From Paraphaeosphaeria minitans (taxonomy: Eukaryota > Ascomycota > Dothideomycetes > Pleosporales > Didymosphaeriaceae), in assembly GCA_015832175.1 (NCBI GenBank), contig WJXW01000009.1, forward strand, positions 1,488,001 to 1,552,000: 64,000 nucleotides of DNA, in the 5' to 3' direction. How positions within the stretch are numbered: the stretch's first letter is position 1; every line of letters starts with the position of its first letter. A model generated the notes under the pieces. It had not been told where the DNA came from. It searched no databases and was given only the letters and a program-made list of their open reading frames with translations. Shown here in pieces: positions 33,220 to 43,674 of this stretch. A program made the translations under genes and the position numbers.

Positions 33220-34251
33220 TCAACGCCACTTCTTCTCTCGCTTTGCCGCCTCGAGGGCGATGATGCGTGCGAGGTCGCCTAGTTCATCTGTGCCGGATGT
33301 ATAAGAAGGCATGCTCGCGCCTACCAGCTCTGGCGCCTTGCTGACGTAGGTCTGACTCTGGTCGCGGCTTGGCTCGTGGTATGTGGGAATCGGCCTCTTA
33401 TACGACTTCACCTCCCCGCCAAACATCGGCTGCTTCTCAATCTTCCTTGTCTTTGAAACCGGCCGCTGTCCAACCCTCCCCTTCTGCTCATTCGCTTTCT
33501 GCTCCCTCTCAGCCTGCTCAAACTCCCCCGCATCGATTCGATCCGGCCACACTATCTTCACCTTTGGGGGTCTCCCTCTCTTCTTCGCGACACCGCCACC
33601 TTCCATCGGCAGCCTCTCCAGCACCCCAGGACTCCGTTTACGCCTCCTCTTCTGGCCCCTCGCTTTCGGTAGCGCTCTCGGACCCGGTCTCGCACCAGCT
33701 TTGTGTTTCCTGGGCAGCAGCGCTTCGTCCCCCAGCGAGGCGCCCGAGCTGGCCGACGAGACCGATGCAGACGCCGAGGGAGAATCGATGTAGACATCGC
33801 CGTCACCGTCGCTGTCGTCCCCTCCTACTCTCCCCTCCCGGCTCTGCACCACCCCCTTCCGCGCCCTGATCTTGCGGGCCCCCTTATCCTGATCCCTTTC
33901 CACGCTCTCCTTCCTCTTCATACTCTGTTTTCTCGCTGGAAGCTTTGACTCCATCCCGCCGACCCTGTCCCTCTGCTCCACAGCGCCGACCTCCGTGTCC
34001 CGAAATGCAATGCGCACCTCGCACGGTGTGACGCTCAGGCTTTGCTTTCCACCGTCCTCGCGCGTCGCGGGGGAGGGCGCGTCATCGTGCTTGCAGGCGG
34101 AGCAGAGGCCGGAGGCTTTGTAACGGCGCCGCATGCGATGGGGGCAGGCGGCGGGGTCGAGGGCGTAGGCTTTTGCGTGGGAGCAGCGCGGGTAGGTCAC
34201 GTGCAGGAGCCAGGTGCAGGTGTGGCAGGTTGTGAGGAGGGCGTAGCACAT
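33220..34251 (-). CDS. Cys-rich N-terminus, AT-hook protein of unknown function
   Basis: 343 residues from the ATG at 34251 (MCYALLTTCHTCTWLLHVTY). The frame is open to 34479, but the upstream part looks like translated leader. The first 60 residues have regularly spaced Cys and His (CHTC, RCSH, ACPH, CSAC) that could bind zinc. The rest is disordered and charged: Lys/Arg-rich with an acidic Asp/Ser patch (GGDDSDGDGDVYID), a classic AT-hook core (KKRGRPPKVK) that binds the DNA minor groove, and a C-terminal short helix (LARIIALEAAKREKKW). A nuclear DNA-binding or chromatin role is likely from the AT-hook, but no named family is recognised. No intron is needed. Confidence 0.65.
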   Translation of the reverse strand: MCYALLTTCHTCTWLLHVTYPRCSHAKAYALDPAACPHRMRRRYKASGLCSACKHDDAPSPATREDGGKQSLSVTPCEVRIAFRDTEVGAVEQRDRVGGMESKLPARKQSMKRKESVERDQDKGARKIRARKGVVQSREGRVGGDDSDGDGDVYIDSPSASASVSSASSGASLGDEALLPRKHKAGARPGPRALPKARGQKRRRKRSPGVLERLPMEGGGVAKKRGRPPKVKIVWPDRIDAGEFEQAEREQKANEQKGRVGQRPVSKTRKIEKQPMFGGEVKSYKRPIPTYHEPSRDQSQTYVSKAPELVGASMPSYTSGTDELGDLARIIALEAAKREKKWR

Positions 34252-35127
34252 GTTAGAGGCGATGCACGTGTTTGTTTGTGTGTTGTTTGGGCATGGGTCG
34301 AGGCAAGACGGGGGAATGCGGATAGAGTGGCGTGCCACGGGACATGTGAATGTGTGCCGTGGGTTCTGCGAACGTTGGCATGATATATACAGGTGTGTTG
34401 TGCCGTGTTGGTGTGTGGTGGAAGTGTACAATCGGCTTGCGTTTTGTCGCAGACAGACAGGTGGACAACAGACAGACAACAGACAGACAGATGTCTCGCA
34501 AGCGCATACATGGGCAAGACAAATCCAAATCCCCCAATCTATTGTTGTCTAACCCACTTCCTCAACACTCACCTCTCCCGCCACACCTGTACATGCCCTG
34601 TCTCCCAGAGACGTAAGCCTGTTCTCCTTCGCGGAGCGAAGGCATGGTTGCGGGTGAGGGTGCTTTTGGAAAGATGGGTGGTTGCAAGCTGGAGAAGAAG
34701 AAAACGGGTTCGTGTGCTGCAGCAGCAGCAGCAGCAGCAGCAGTCGATGTTTTGATTGCGGGGCGCAAGTTGGAGAACCAACGAGGTGCGGTCACTGCAC
34801 AAGAACGAGATACAACATGCAGCGATGAGAAAAAAAAATGAGATTCGTAATAATGAATTACCCAAGACGCCCATCCGAGCCGATCCATCCAAGCCAATTC
34901 ATCCAAAAGGGGCCACCTCTAAGCCAAGGGGGGGTATACTCAGGTTGTCGTTTCAAAAGACAGCCATGTCGACATGCAAGCCCAAGTCATTCGTGATCCC
35001 ACCTGCGACCGCCTCCCATCCTGCAGAAAGAACAGTGCAGACCCGTCGTGCTCGTAAAGTGCGTAGATTCGTTTTATCCAACCGTGATAAGAATGTGCAA
35101 GTCGAAAAGGCTTCCAGGTTATTGCGA
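34252..35127. other. Intergenic with CAG repeat
   Basis: No gene recognised. The stretch contains ACAGACAG runs near 34450-34493, a (CAG)8 tract at 34720-34743 and a short poly-A near 34831-34839. Confidence 0.4.
34720..34743. repeat. (CAG)8 trinucleotide repeat
   Basis: Eight uninterrupted CAG units in non-coding DNA between two minus-strand genes. It lies upstream of the AT-hook gene, so in its promoter side. Confidence 0.85.
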
Positions 35128-37093
35128 CTAGGAGGCTTCCGAGGCCTTTTGCTCGCCGTTGCTGAACATGGAGAAGCCGCCGAACCACGACGCGCGGTTC
35201 GCGGCCTTGCGGGCGCGCTGCTCTTCTTCGCTGTTCTGCACGAGGCGGAGCGGGCGCATCTGCTTGCCCGTCATGGTGCTGGTGACCTCGCGGCGTGGCG
35301 GGCTAGGGGTGTCGACGTGCGATGTCTCAGACACCGACCTCACGTCGTCTCTCTCGTCGTCCTTTGGTGGTGCGCCGGCCGATGGAACCCTGGAAGAAGG
35401 GTTGCTGTTGGCGGTGCTGATGGGGATGCCGAAGAAAGAGTTCCGCGGCGAGACAAGACCAGGTGATGTCTGGCCGGGGGTGGCTGCCGGTGGAGGCGCG
35501 CGGAACATGTTCGTCACGATGCTTCCAGGTGGAGGCATCTCCGATGTAGAGCGACGATGGTGGTTCTCGCTGCTAGCGGCGCGCGATGTGCTGGCACGCT
35601 GCAAGGGAATTCTCGGCGCGGTGTCAGGGTCCTCGTTGAGGTTGCTACGCGGCGCGGCATAGCTCGTGGGCCGGGGCTTGGGGCGGCTGCCGCCCATGAC
35701 GGACTTTGCGCGCTGGAGGAACCCGCCCTCGTCGTTCTCCTTGGGCGGAGGCGGTGGAGGAAGCTCCTTGTTCGTGTTCAACGCAGCGGCCGAAGCGGTC
35801 TCGTCCTCGTCCCCACCGAGTACGGATTCAAAGCCTTGGTGCTGAAGCAGGCGGCCGATGATCTTGTTGATATAGAGAGTCAAAGCCTTGTTCTGGTCCT
35901 TGAGCCCGTTGATCTCGTGCTCCAGCTTGCGGACCAGCTCGCCTTCAGCGCCTTCATCAGCTTCAAGACCACCAAGCTCATCGGCAAGACTGCTCATGGG
36001 CCCGTTGCGGGACGGTGCGCGATCGGAATGTGCCGAAGACGGACGCAGCATGTCGCCGCGGCTCAGCGTGCCGTTCATCGTCTTCTCTCCGAGCAGCAGC
36101 TGGAAGCTCTCGTTGTCCTCGATGAGTCTGGCATTTGCCATGCGGATGTCGACCATCTGCTTCTCCAGTTCGCGCAGACGGCCTCCACCAGCGTTGTCCA
36201 TCTCCATCATCTTGATCTGGAACTCGGCGAGTTCGAGGCGCAGGCTCTCGATGATCTGGTCCTTCTGGTGTATGAGCTTGGAGTGGTTGCGCGAGTCGCT
36301 GCGCTGGACCGTGGACGGCGGGGCGAAAGAGCTGGCTGTATCGATGTTCTGCGAGGAGCTGTTGCGGGAGGGGTTCTGGCGGAAGCTCGCTGTGCGGTGG
36401 TCAGTACGATGCATGAGACAGAGAAGGTGACCACTCACAGGTTCGTGACAGCCTGCCTTCCTCGCCGTCGCTGCTCTCGACGTTCTTCTTGGCCATGGTC
36501 TCCTTCAAGCGCTGGATGGTTTCCTGCAGTTCTTCGACGCGGGTCTGTGCCTCTTCCTTGTCCTTCATGGCCTGCACGCGCTCGGCCTCGTAAATGGCCT
36601 CAAGCTCGCGCTGGTGGCGGGCGAGTTTCTGCTTCTCGGCCTCGAGCGACTCGACCTTCTCCTCCTCCTCGTGGGCGCGCTCCTCGAGCTTGGCCTGCTC
36701 CTTGATCGCATCGTCTAGGCGCGCGTTGAGCACGTCGACCTGCTTCTGGCGCTCTTCGGCGTCGGTCTCGGCCTTTTGCAGGCGCTCCTTGAGGTGGGCC
36801 ATGAAGACGGCCTGCTCTTCACGAGCGTCATCGTCGTTGCTGTCGGCCTGGGAAGCGCTCATGCTGAGGTTAGAGGGGGGGCCGGGCTTTCTGACGGCTG
36901 CGCGCGCTGACACGGGCGAGCCGTTTGTGTTGGAGCGGACGGAGCGCGTCCTCGTAACACCATTCGTGGTGCCGTTGGCGCTGGGCGTCGACCCGCGACG
37001 GGCTGCGCTGGTGGGCAAAGACGAGACTTTGCTTGGTTGGTCGCGCCCAGGGGTTCCCGGCGGCGCTGATTTTCGGGCAATGGCGGCCGACAT
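35128..37093 (-). CDS. Coiled-coil protein (fungal M-protein-repeat-like)
   Basis: Exons 37093-36439 and 36389-35128 (49-base intron, GTGAGT to ACAG) give 638 residues. The first 85 residues are Ser/Thr/Pro-rich and disordered. A long, highly charged coiled coil follows (about residues 88-215: AHLKERLQKAETDAEERQKQ and on), then a Ser-rich linker at the splice (SRTSSFRQNPSRNSS), a second helical block (KDQIIESLRLELAEFQIKM, ELEKQMVDIRMANARLIED) and a third (VRKLEHEINGLKDQNKALTL). The C-terminal 200 residues are Pro/Ser-rich with PPPPPP and an end ASWFGGFSMFSNGEQ. Fungal relatives are often labelled M protein repeat protein; the role is probably scaffolding or cytoskeletal, not a bacterial M protein. 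No membrane segment. Confidence 0.78.
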
Positions 37094-37096
37094 GCC

Positions 37097-37257
37097 GTGC
37101 GGTGTGCGGTGTGCGGTGTGCGGTGTGTGTGGTGTGTATGGTGTGTGTGGTGTGTGCGTGTGATGTACTGCTGTGCTGCTGTGGGCGTGACCCCGTACTG
37201 CTGTGCTGCTGTGCTGCTGTGGGCGTGACCCCGTACTGCTGTGCTGCTGTGCTGCGA
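37097..37257. repeat. Promoter tandem repeats (GGTGTGY and CTGCTGTG types)
   Basis: Two repeat blocks lie immediately upstream of the coiled-coil gene start. One is about 9 degenerate GGTGTGY units near 37097-37161. The second is about three copies of a 30-base-class unit holding TGACCCCGTACTGCTGTGCT near 37166-37257. They probably overlap the leader or core promoter of that gene. Confidence 0.75.
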
Positions 37258-38253
37258 CCGTGGCCGGGGACTCGGTGCGGTTTTGATCGTCTGTCTGGGG
37301 GCCAAATATAGACGCTGTGCTGTCGAGTCAATGTCGACGGCTGATGGCCGGGGCGAATCCGTGGGCTGTGAGCTTGGCGTGAACGGATGGCCGAGCTACG
37401 TTGAATCGAGTGCGTAAGCAAGTGCGGCTGCTGTGGACGAGGATGAGGACCACGAGGACGACGACGAGGACGAGACGAGGATCTTCGGCAATGTTTACAA
37501 GACAATGGATGTTTCGCATAAAAGTAGCCCTATCTGGCCACTGGTGTGTCCTGCAAGCCAAGGGGTCAGGGCGGGTTGCCAGAGTACCATGGCCTACCTA
37601 GTCTCTAGCTATCTACCACTCCCTGGAAACCACCCACACCCATGTGACCCAAACGTTGCCCCCCCACCTGAACCAGCCTCGTCCCTGCGGTCCAACTTTC
37701 TAACAGGCCTTTTGACTCGGTCTACTCTCATCTCACGACATCTTCTCGACCTGCAGGGCGACGAGCGTTACAGAGTGACGAACTGGTACCTACGGCGTGC
37801 GTCCGTGCCTCTACCTACCTACTGCGCCCGCATCCCACATCAGCTTCCTAAGCCTCAAACAGCCCGAGGCCGCTGGGAGTGGCAGGCCTTCTGACCGTGG
37901 CACAACTGAGCTTATTACAGTCCGAGGCGTTGTGGTTATACAGAGTAATATGACCTTGTTATGCGAAGAAACTACCTACCCAGAACATGGCCACGTTTCG
38001 CGAACGATGCAACAGCTCCTCGTCCAGCTTAACACGTCAGCCACTTTGAAAACACAACAACACACGGCAGTCATTTTACCGTTGGTCAGGCATTGGTAGA
38101 CAAACCAACAGGACGGCGACGAGATTCAGCGTGTCCGTGCACTCTCCATAACAATTTTCACTGCCGGGCCACGGTCACGGTCACGGTCACGGTCACGTGT
38201 GCTCTGCTCGCTGCGCGGACTACAACGAACAGTATCACGTGTCAAACCTTCCG
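37258..38253. other. Intergenic, no gene recognised
   Basis: Open frames here are short or acidic simple sequence (GAGGACGACGACG near 37430-37475). A hexamer array (GGTCAC)4 lies near 38173-38196. Confidence 0.4.
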
Positions 38254-39179
38254 CTAGACCCCCTTGACAGCCGTCACAATCACACCCGGAAAGCTCACCA
38301 CTCCATCTTCATACTTACTCCACTCCTCCAGCCCCTCAACGATCAGCTTCTTGTCGTCCTCTCCCAGCGCCGATTGTCGGACAATCTGTCCAAACCCCAA
38401 CACCAACCCAGACTTGACCTGTGGCCGCCACTGCATCTGCCCATGCATCGACACGTCTTTGAGCTGGCTGTGCGTGAGTCCCGCACCTAGCACAAGCGAC
38501 ACCAGCTTGCGACCAATGTACGGATCTGCGCCCTTGCCTAGGCTCAGAGTCGGGAATGTCTCGAGCCACCTCTTCATGCCTGCATTCTCGGGATATGCGA
38601 AGAACAAGCCCATGTCGCCTTCTTTGAGGGAGATGATGCCGTTGGATTTAGCGGCTTTTCGCATCTGGCTTATGGTGGGTCGCCCGTGTGCATGATGGCC
38701 TGTGAAGTTATTGGTATGCGGGCTCATGTCTGGATGAGTGACATAGGCATACTGCATGGCTGTACACCAGATCGCATCCACCATCTAATGCTTCAAATCC
38801 TTCAACGGTGATGAGCTTGTCCAGGTTGCAAGCATCGCCGTCAGCGTATCGAACATTGGTCGTTCCAGCCTTGTCTTTGGCTTCTTGTGCCAGCTGTGCT
38901 CAGGATCAGTAAACAAGCAGACTGTCATGCGTTGTCCATTACCTTGATAGACTCCTCGTCAACATCCATTCCGAGGACGGTAATGTGTGGGTACAGCTGC
39001 GCGATATCGAGCGTAATACCGCCTGGACCGCAGCCAACTTCGCATACAACCGAACCAGACAGCAGTTCGTCGAGCATTGGCTTGAGGTGCGGAACGTCAG
39101 GAACCAACCTTCGGTTTTGCATCGCCCTGCGCATCAGATCCGAGCCAGAGGCAATGAAGGCGTTGTTGTCACGAGACAT
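38254..39179 (-). CDS. SAM-dependent methyltransferase, apparently frameshifted
   Basis: Exons about 39179-38943, 38893-38753 and 38699-38254. The start is MSRDNNAFIASGSDLMRRAM; the frame upstream of it (to 39314) is probably leader. Class I methyltransferase motifs are clear: VCEVGCGPGGITLDIA (motif I, SAM binding), VLGMDVDEESIK (acidic loop), then across splices VRYADGDACNL and CDLVYSHAAIMHTGDPP. At that point the frame stops (TAA at 38672-38670), while the expected continuation ISQMRKAAKSNGIISLKEGD lies in another phase starting about 38673. One missing base near 38673-38675 would explain it. The remaining C-terminus (GLFFAYPENAGMKRWLETF and on) looks intact. It is either a fresh pseudogene, a sequencing error or an unrecognised splice. 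Similar fungal enzymes methylate small molecules; substrate unknown. Confidence 0.7.
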
Positions 39180-39911
39180 TGCGGAAGGGCTTGAATCGTG
39201 CTGCTGAGTGTGGACCAGGCAATGTGATGGCTCTGAAGTGGTTACAATCCAAAACTCAGCGTTGCTTTCCGTGTTATACCCGCCGCGCTCGTGTTCGCTG
39301 GTTACTTCGTACATGAAGGGCGGCTTCGCTTAACCCGAAAGGCGCTGGGCGGGATCCTAGAGCGGAAGCGTTCACTGTGATCATCTTAGGACAGTTGTGC
39401 GATTGCAACGCGTGCAACAATCATAGTGCTATTGGACGCACTCGTGGTTATGGGAGCACATGTAGCCCTTTTCTACCACTGCTCTACTATGACATTCTCT
39501 TGATCGCAATGTGGGCCTTCACACCACTAGCGTTGTAGCTCTGGTTCTTGTTCCAGAAGTACACAATCTGCCACTAGGTATCGTCGTCAAGCATTTGCTT
39601 ACACTCCTGCGGACTGCAGCCCGCTCCTGGCGACGTGAACACACCCTCCTGGCAGCTTCGTTGGAGAAGCAACTGTAATCACGTCCAATTGCCGTCTTTC
39701 CCCGAACGCAGTTTCGTGACCATCAAGCTAATTTGTCAGCATTGTCTTCGCCTTACGGGACGATTTCCGCACGTCTACAAATGCATATACCTTCCCCTAG
39801 AGTACCCGTGAGATCGTAGTCATCGTGCGCAACCTTCACCTAGAGTATCCGTGAGATAGGTAGTCATCGTGCGCAACCTTCATCGTGGCGTTCAAACCAA
39901 GTCTCCGAAAA
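39180..39911. other. Intergenic with a possible eroded frame and a tandem duplication
   Basis: On the minus strand 39678-39487 a frame reads EGVFTSPGAGCSPQECKQML, a stop (39576-39574), then WQIVYFWNKNQSYNASGVK, ending at 39487. It resembles a small secreted Cys protein tail but is too short to call. A 43-44 base imperfect tandem duplication (CCTAGAGTAYCCGTGAGAT start) lies at 39796-39882, just before the thiol oxidoreductase start. Confidence 0.35.
39796..39882. repeat. 43/44-base imperfect tandem duplication
   Basis: Copies at about 39796-39838 and 39839-39882 both end GTAGTCATCGTGCGCAACCT plus TCA, and differ by one substitution and a small insertion. They lie 30 bases upstream of the ATG at 39912, in the probable leader or core promoter. 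Confidence 0.8.
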
Positions 39912-40718
39912 ATGACCAACTTCAACATCGACATTGTCTCTGACACGGTGTGCCCGTAAGACATCTGCCTTCTAATAATCTTGACATACCCAAGACGAGA
40001 GCTAACACGTGATAGTTGGTGCTATGTAGGCAAGAAGCGCCTTGAGAAAGGCATTGCTGCCTACAAAGCTGCGCACCCCAACTCTGACGACACCTTCTCA
40101 ACGAACTGGTTTCCCTTCTATCTGAACCCCGATTCACCAAAGACCGGCATCGACAAGGCGGCCTTCTACCGGCAGAAGTTTGGCGACCAGAGGACCACAG
40201 GCATGTTCCAAATGCTGGGGCAGCTGGGCAAAGTCGAGGGCATCGACTTCAAATTCGGCGGCAAGACGGGAAACACCAGAGATTCTCACCGTAGGCTCTC
40301 TTCAACGCGTCACAGACGATCGGATTTTCCTCGCTGACCGCAAGCAGGACTCGTCCAGCTCGGCAAGACCAAAGGCCCTCAGATGCAGACGCGGGTAATC
40401 GAAGAGCTCTTCGCTGCCTACTTTGAGAACGAGAAGGACATCACCTCGCACAAGACTCTGCTGGAAGCTGCCGACAAGGCTGGCCTCGACAGAAGCGAAG
40501 CCAAGGAATGGCTCGACTCCGACAGGGGCGGCCCCGAAGTTGACAAGGAAGTGCAAGACGCGTACGCGCAGGACATCCACGGCGTGCCGAATTTCACCAT
40601 CAACGGCAAGTTTGAAGTTGGCGGTGCGCAGGAACCGGCGGCGTTTGTGCAGTTGTTCGAGAGGCTGAAGAGGCAGGAGGGGGGTGCGGTGGCGGCCAGT
40701 TCCGGGAGCAAGTGCTGA
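39912..40718 (+). CDS. DsbA/FrnE-type thiol oxidoreductase
   Basis: Exons 39912-39955, 40016-40290 and 40348-40718 give 229 residues. The thioredoxin-fold active site CPWC (residues 14-17) is assembled across the first intron: DIVSDTVCPWCYVGKKRL. Further family features are KTGNTRDSHRLVQLGKTKG across the second intron, VIEELFAAYFENEKDI, and near the end GVPNFTINGKFEVGGAQEP with the cis-Pro loop. This matches the DSBA-like domain shared by FrnE, 2-hydroxychromene-2-carboxylate isomerase and related fungal proteins. There is no signal peptide, so it is probably cytosolic. Likely roles are disulfide exchange or a glutathione-dependent step; the substrate is not known. The C-terminus ends GSKC. 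Confidence 0.9.
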
Positions 40719-41007
40719 AGTGCTATCCGAGGTGATGAAGACTTATCTCCGTTGATTATAGACGGGACGAGTAGGCATTAGGACAGGGCCGGAGAACTAC
40801 CCCAGGTCCAGTGTATAGTCTTGGTGTTGATCAGCCACGGGGAGCGCTGCTCCGCCCTAGCGTCGTTCCATTCCAGAGTGCCCTTACCTACCGCATTAGG
40901 AACGTCGTACGTCGTTGGACAGCCCTATGTCGTACATTTTGGGCCGTATTCTTGCAATATAAATGTAAAAGTCTCTCCTGCTGTTCTCAGATGATTCAAC
41001 CATCGCT

Positions 41008-42925
41008 ATGAAGGCCTCGATTGCAATCTTGGGACTCGTCGTTGTGGCGGCGACAGCATCGAGTGCGCCGCGGAACCCGAGCAAGAAGAAGCCGAATGCT
41101 ATCAATCCAAAGGACTTTGTCTATGTCGATGGGTTGAGGCTGAAAGATTCAAAGGGTCTTCATTACATCACGGTAGGATCTCGAGATCCGAAATTGGCTC
41201 CCATTGACCATGGCAGGGACTCAATTACTGGGCATGCCTGAACCTCGCAGCCGACGCCTCCCAGGGCGGAAACTATTCGCGCCTCGTCACAGAGCTTGAT
41301 CAAATGGCCGTGAGTACTGTCACGTACTTCCAACCCCTGGTATGTCTCTGAGGTGGTTGCAAGGCCCACGGCGTCAACCACGTCCGAATCATGGCCTCCT
41401 CCGAAGGCGCACCAACACCCCAGCCCTTCCGCATGAACCCGCCCCTCATGGACGCCCCAGGAGAATACAACGAGAAAGTCTTCCGCGGCCTCGACACCTG
41501 CCTGGACGAGCTGTCCAAACGCGGCATCCGCGCCACCATGACGCTCAACGATGAATGGCAGTGGTCCGGCGGCTTCGCGCAGTACGTCTCCTGGGCCACC
41601 AACGACGCCGCCATCCCCTACCCGCCTTCTTGGAACATGACGAAAGCCCCGCAGCGTCCGACCCCCGGTACGGGCTGGGGAGGCTACTCCGACACGGCGG
41701 ACGGCGCGCACAGCTACGACGAATTCACCACGTTCGCGAACCAGATGTACACCAACGCGCAGGCGGAGCTGTGGTTCAAGGACCACATCAGGACGGTGAT
41801 GACGCGGCGCAACACCGTTAATGGGCGCAGGTAAGTCGACCACCGCGTACAAGCTGGATGTCTCTTGCCTTTCGAATTCCATCGGGACATGCACCGTCTT
41901 GAATCGCACTGACTTCTAACTCACACTGACTTCTAACTCATACTGACTTCTAACTCACACTGACTTCTAACTCACACTGACTTCTAACTCACACTGACTT
42001 CTAACTCACACTGACTTCTAACTCACACTGACTTCTAACTCACACTGACTTCTAACTCACACTGACTTCTAACTCACACTGACTTTGTACCCACCACCTC
42101 AGGTACAACCAAGACGCGACAATCATGACATGGCAGCTCGCCAACGAGCCGCAGTCCCTGTCACCCTACTCGGCCTCCGACCCGCTCTTCCCTTGGGTCA
42201 CCCGCATCTCGGGCTACATCCGGCACCTCGCGCCCAAGCAGCTCATCAGCGTCGGCCTGGAGAGCAAGCAGGGCGAGCCCATCTTCAAAGCCGTGCACCG
42301 GGCGCCCGCCGTCGACTACGCGACCACGCACTGCTGGGTGCAGAACTGGGGCGTCTACGACATGTACGACCCCAGCGAGGCGAGCCTGAACGCCGCGCGG
42401 CACTTTGCGGCCGGTTTCGTGGCGAACACGAGTCGCTGGGCGAGGGAGGTCGGGAAGCCCGTCTTTCTGGAGGAGTTTGGCATGGCGAGGGATAACTGGG
42501 AGAATGGGGACGGGGAGTATCCGTACCTGAGCGGTGCTGGCACGACGCACAGGGATGCGTATTTCAACGTGAGCACGGCATTCGAGAGGGGAAGAGGCAG
42601 AGCTGACTTTCGGACAGAGCATCATCGGCGCCGTAGTGGCCGACTTCAAGAAGGGAGGTGCGTATGTCGGCACTTGCCCGTGGGCTTACGGCGGTATATG
42701 GCGGCCTGAGACTCAGGTCATGAATGAGTTTGGGATGGTTTGGGCTGGGGATCCACCCCACGAGAGCCCAGGTACGTTGTGCAGTGCTCCAGATCCAGGC
42801 AGAGTGACTGATTTGCGACAGGCTGGTACGATCTGTATGATGCGGACGAGGCGATGAATATTGTAGCGAGGCAGCAGAAGGACGTCGCTGCGTGGATCAA
42901 CAAGAACCAGACCCGTGGTTACTAG
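41008..42925 (+). CDS. Endo-beta-1,4-mannanase-like glycoside hydrolase, GH5
   Basis: Exons 41008-41172, 41217-41309, 41364-41830, 42103-42568, 42618-42771 and 42822-42925 give 482 residues. A signal peptide (MKASIAILGLVVVAATASSA) marks it as secreted. GH5 landmarks: FVYVDGLRLKDSKGLHYITG with LNYWACLNLAAD across intron 1, HGVNHVRIMASSEG, LNDEWQWSGGFAQYVSWA, the acid/base Glu in WQLANEPQ and the nucleophile Glu in FLEEFGMAR, then CPWAYGGIWRP and a final Trp-rich helix. This fits subfamily 7 mannanases, which cut beta-1,4-mannan in plant hemicellulose; subfamily and substrate are from motif memory. Intron 3 (41831-42102, 272 bases) is five times longer than the others because it holds a 17-base minisatellite. 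Confidence 0.9.
41907..42083 (+). repeat. 17-base minisatellite inside mannanase intron 3
   Basis: About 10.4 tandem copies of CACTGACTTCTAACTCA fill most of the intron, with one variant copy (TACTGAC at 41941). Each unit holds CTAAC and CTGAC, both fungal branch-point consensus forms. The unit is not a multiple of three, so copy-number change would not matter to coding only while the intron is spliced out. Confidence 0.95.
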
Positions 42926-43013
42926 GTTCTTCGTGTTCAATGGACAAATCGACCCAAAAGTCCTTGAAGCTGGAAAAAGGAAACCGTGCTTGCGTGAAGT
43001 GAACTCCACAGCG

Positions 43014-43352
43014 CTATCGAATGCCTCTATCCGCTCTTTTTCGAGAAACCAGTTCTGCACTTAGTTCTGCCAGCATCACAAACCATTCACTCGCACTCAA
43101 GCTCACGTTCAAGCCACCCATGAAACCCCTTCTCCCAAACCCCGTCTGCAGGTGGTTGGTATACAAGACATCGTTTGGGGCTGCTGCGCGTTGGGACGTA
43201 GAGTACCGATGAGCAAATGTTGAAAAAGCCATGGAGGAGATGTCATGAGCAGAGAGATACCTAAACGGAAGGGACGAGAACATGGCATCTCGGGTTGGTT
43301 GAAACAAGGAGGGTAGGAGAGAGAGCTTCGGGCGGAGGAAGCTGTATACCAT
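43014..43352 (-). CDS. Possible small protein, unrecognised
   Basis: A 112-codon frame from an inner ATG at 43352 (MVYSFLRPKLSLLPSLFQPT) within a longer open frame to 43493. The C-terminal part TGFGRRGFMGGLNVSLSASE and WFVMLAELSAELVSRKRAD looks like ordered protein rather than random translation. No family is recognised, and an unspliced intron inside cannot be excluded. It sits between the mannanase and PEX7 3' ends. Confidence 0.3.
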   Translation of the reverse strand: MVYSFLRPKLSLLPSLFQPTRDAMFSSLPFRYLSAHDISSMAFSTFAHRYSTSQRAAAPNDVLYTNHLQTGFGRRGFMGGLNVSLSASEWFVMLAELSAELVSRKRADRGIR

Positions 43353-43674
43353 TTCTGGGGTCAGTGATATGAACACAAGCCGTGTCGCCGCTTGCGATCG
43401 GCTTCTGCCGACACAACCTGTTTTAACCTGTTTCCTATCACGACGAAGCGAAAGACGCTCACATGCGATTGATATAGATGACCGCGAGTGCAAAAGTCCA
43501 GATACGTTCTAGCACGTGCGACAGAAAGTGATGATGTACTTGTTGTGTCTAACGAGCTTTTGCGTAAATTCCTAGACCCATGGGTCGTGATTCGAATCGT
43601 AACTTCGTGAATACCTTAGGTTTTTGACGGCAGTAGATGCAAATCCCGTCCGTGTTTCCAACGATCGCACATGT

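Noticed and set aside
36859..37505. Extended N-terminus for the coiled-coil protein through the CTGCTGTG repeats
   Set aside because: These frames are other-phase translations of the promoter repeats; the ATG at 37093 starts a normal disordered N-terminus.
41907..42083. CRISPR-like array
   Set aside because: The 17-base units are directly adjacent without spacers and lie inside a eukaryotic intron; this is a minisatellite.
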